Shown one piece after another: positions 63,405-64,000 of a stretch of DNA of 64,000 nucleotides. Source of the DNA: Sphingomonas faeni (lineage in GTDB: Bacteria; Pseudomonadota; Alphaproteobacteria; Sphingomonadales; Sphingomonadaceae); NCBI RefSeq assembly GCF_003053745.1, contig NZ_QAYE01000009.1:124001-188000 (forward strand), read 5' to 3'. Numbering within the stretch: position 1 is the stretch's first letter; each line of letters opens with the position of its first letter. The position numbers and the translations under genes are program-made. Below the pieces are notes generated by a model. The model searched no databases and was not told where the DNA came from. It saw nothing but the letters and a program-made list of their open reading frames with translations.

Positions 63405-63476
63405 GCTGCAAATGCTGCGCCTGATTTCGCGCGCGTGCAACTACCGTAGTTAGGGACGAACGCTGCTACAAACGGC

Positions 63477-63583
63477 ACCACCCCGGCGGAGGCCGGGGCC
63501 CAGTTGGAAAGGTGGCAATAACTGCAAGCTGCCCTTCGTTAGCAGCGTCCCCCAACTGGGCCCCGGCCTTCGCCGGGGGGGTG
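63477..63583. repeat. Long hairpin repeat family A, copy 3
   Basis: Left arm ACCCCGGCGGAGGCCGGGGC and CCAGTTGG, right arm CCAACTGGGCCCCGGCCTTC, with the same TTGGAAAGG and CAATAAC inner sequence as the other two copies. Sits between divergently oriented parts of the aspartic protease and Lhr genes. Confidence 0.88.
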
Positions 63584-63608
63584 CTTTTAACGGGGGCAGA
63601 CGCTGCGG

Positions 63609-64000
63609 CTAATCAGGCCGCATGGCGTCGGCGATCATCGCCTCCGCCTCGATCAGCAGCGCGTCGTCCGAGCTGTTCGTCGAGATCTTCTCGCGCCCGA
63701 TCAGCGTCAGCACCGGCACCGCCAGCGGCGTCACGCGCTCCAGATCGACGTGCACCATCGTCGCCTCCGCGCGATCGAGCAGCGACGCCAGCCGCCCGAC
63801 ATCGGTCATCCGCGCCCGCGCGTCCGCCCACGCCGCCTCCAGCAACAAATGCGTCGGCTCGTACTTGCGCAGCACGTCGTAGATCAGGTCGGTCGAGAAC
63901 GTCACCTGCTTGCCGGTCTTCCGCTTGCCGGGATGCTGGCGCTCGACCAGTCCGCCGATGACCGCAACCTCGCGAAACGCGCGCTTGAGCAGATGTGATT
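63609..64000 (-). CDS. Ligase-associated DEXH-box helicase Lhr, C-terminal end (5' part outside window)
   Basis: The frame is open from the right edge to a stop at 63609. HLLKRAFREVAVIGGLVERQ, TGKQVTFSTDLIYDVLRKYE and ERVTPLAVPVLTLIGRE match the C-terminus of the ligase-associated Lhr helicase of alphaproteobacteria. The helicase core lies beyond the window. Functional partner of PdeM at 58003. Confidence 0.9.
   Translation of the reverse strand, partial: SHLLKRAFREVAVIGGLVERQHPGKRKTGKQVTFSTDLIYDVLRKYEPTHLLLEAAWADARARMTDVGRLASLLDRAEATMVHVDLERVTPLAVPVLTLIGREKISTNSSDDALLIEAEAMIADAMRPD

Overview
The window is high-GC alphaproteobacterial DNA, most likely from a Sphingomonas-type bacterium (Sphingomonadaceae). 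The evidence is the dense ATGA gene overlaps, the rpmF-plsX-fabH-ihfA-merR block, a MucR/Ros regulator, the ligase-associated repair genes pdeM and lhr, and Tat-exported sugar oxidoreductases. No rRNA gene, complete tRNA gene, insertion sequence or CRISPR array is visible.

Positions 1-23961 are part of a P2-like myophage prophage that continues past the left edge. Terminase (P) and portal (Q) read rightwards at 13.6-16.5 kb. Facing them, a long leftward operon carries capsid protease O, capsid N, small terminase M, a small membrane protein, L, X, a lysis cassette (holin-like protein, SAR endolysin, overlapping Rz/Rz1 spanins), R and S. A second leftward operon follows with J, I, a collar fibre protein, an 829-residue tail protein with an SGNH hydrolase domain, and a repeat-rich tail protein cut by the window edge. 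Near-identical 27-bp palindromes precede the P and J start codons, both 47 bases away; they are the best candidates for the late-gene control sites. Right of the portal lie a D12-class adenine methylase and about 5 kb of mostly AT-richer cargo. It includes a protein with a HEPN-like Rx4H motif and an overlapping soluble-plus-membrane gene pair laid out like lambda rexA-rexB; these are the main candidates for an undescribed anti-phage module. The prophage ends at 23917-23961 in a duplicated 3' half of a tRNA-Thr(CGT) gene, so the intact tRNA, and probably the integrase, should lie left of the window.

Positions 24.2-34.1 kb hold a tightly coupled sugar cluster: a LacI regulator divergent from an MFS transporter, three TIM-barrel isomerase/epimerase-like proteins, a Gfo/Idh/MocA oxidoreductase, a cytochrome c, a 3-keto-disaccharide hydrolase-family (DUF1080) protein, a Tat-exported gluconate-2-dehydrogenase subunit-3-like protein and a GMC flavoprotein. 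Together they suggest periplasmic oxidation of glycosides at C3, hydrolysis of the 3-keto-glycoside and cytoplasmic recovery of the sugar. A LacI-type operator sits in the divergent promoter.

The remaining 30 kb is chromosomal: a DUF885 protein, an SDR/HxlR divergent pair, an MsrB-MsrA fusion, an HNH protein, a PilZ-like protein, a MASE1 histidine kinase with a FixJ-type regulator, a LysR regulator with an alpha/beta hydrolase, ohrR/ohr with two operators, a MucR homologue lacking its usual zinc ligands, the ihfA-fabH-plsX-rpmF block, a MAPEG protein and M28 peptidase, an MBL hydrolase, a PabB-PabC fusion, an aspartate-type aminotransferase, an exported MsrA, PdeM, a Kup potassium transporter, an M20 peptidase, a tandem aspartic protease and the C-terminus of Lhr. 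Three families of long intergenic hairpin repeats lie at 52.8-63.6 kb.
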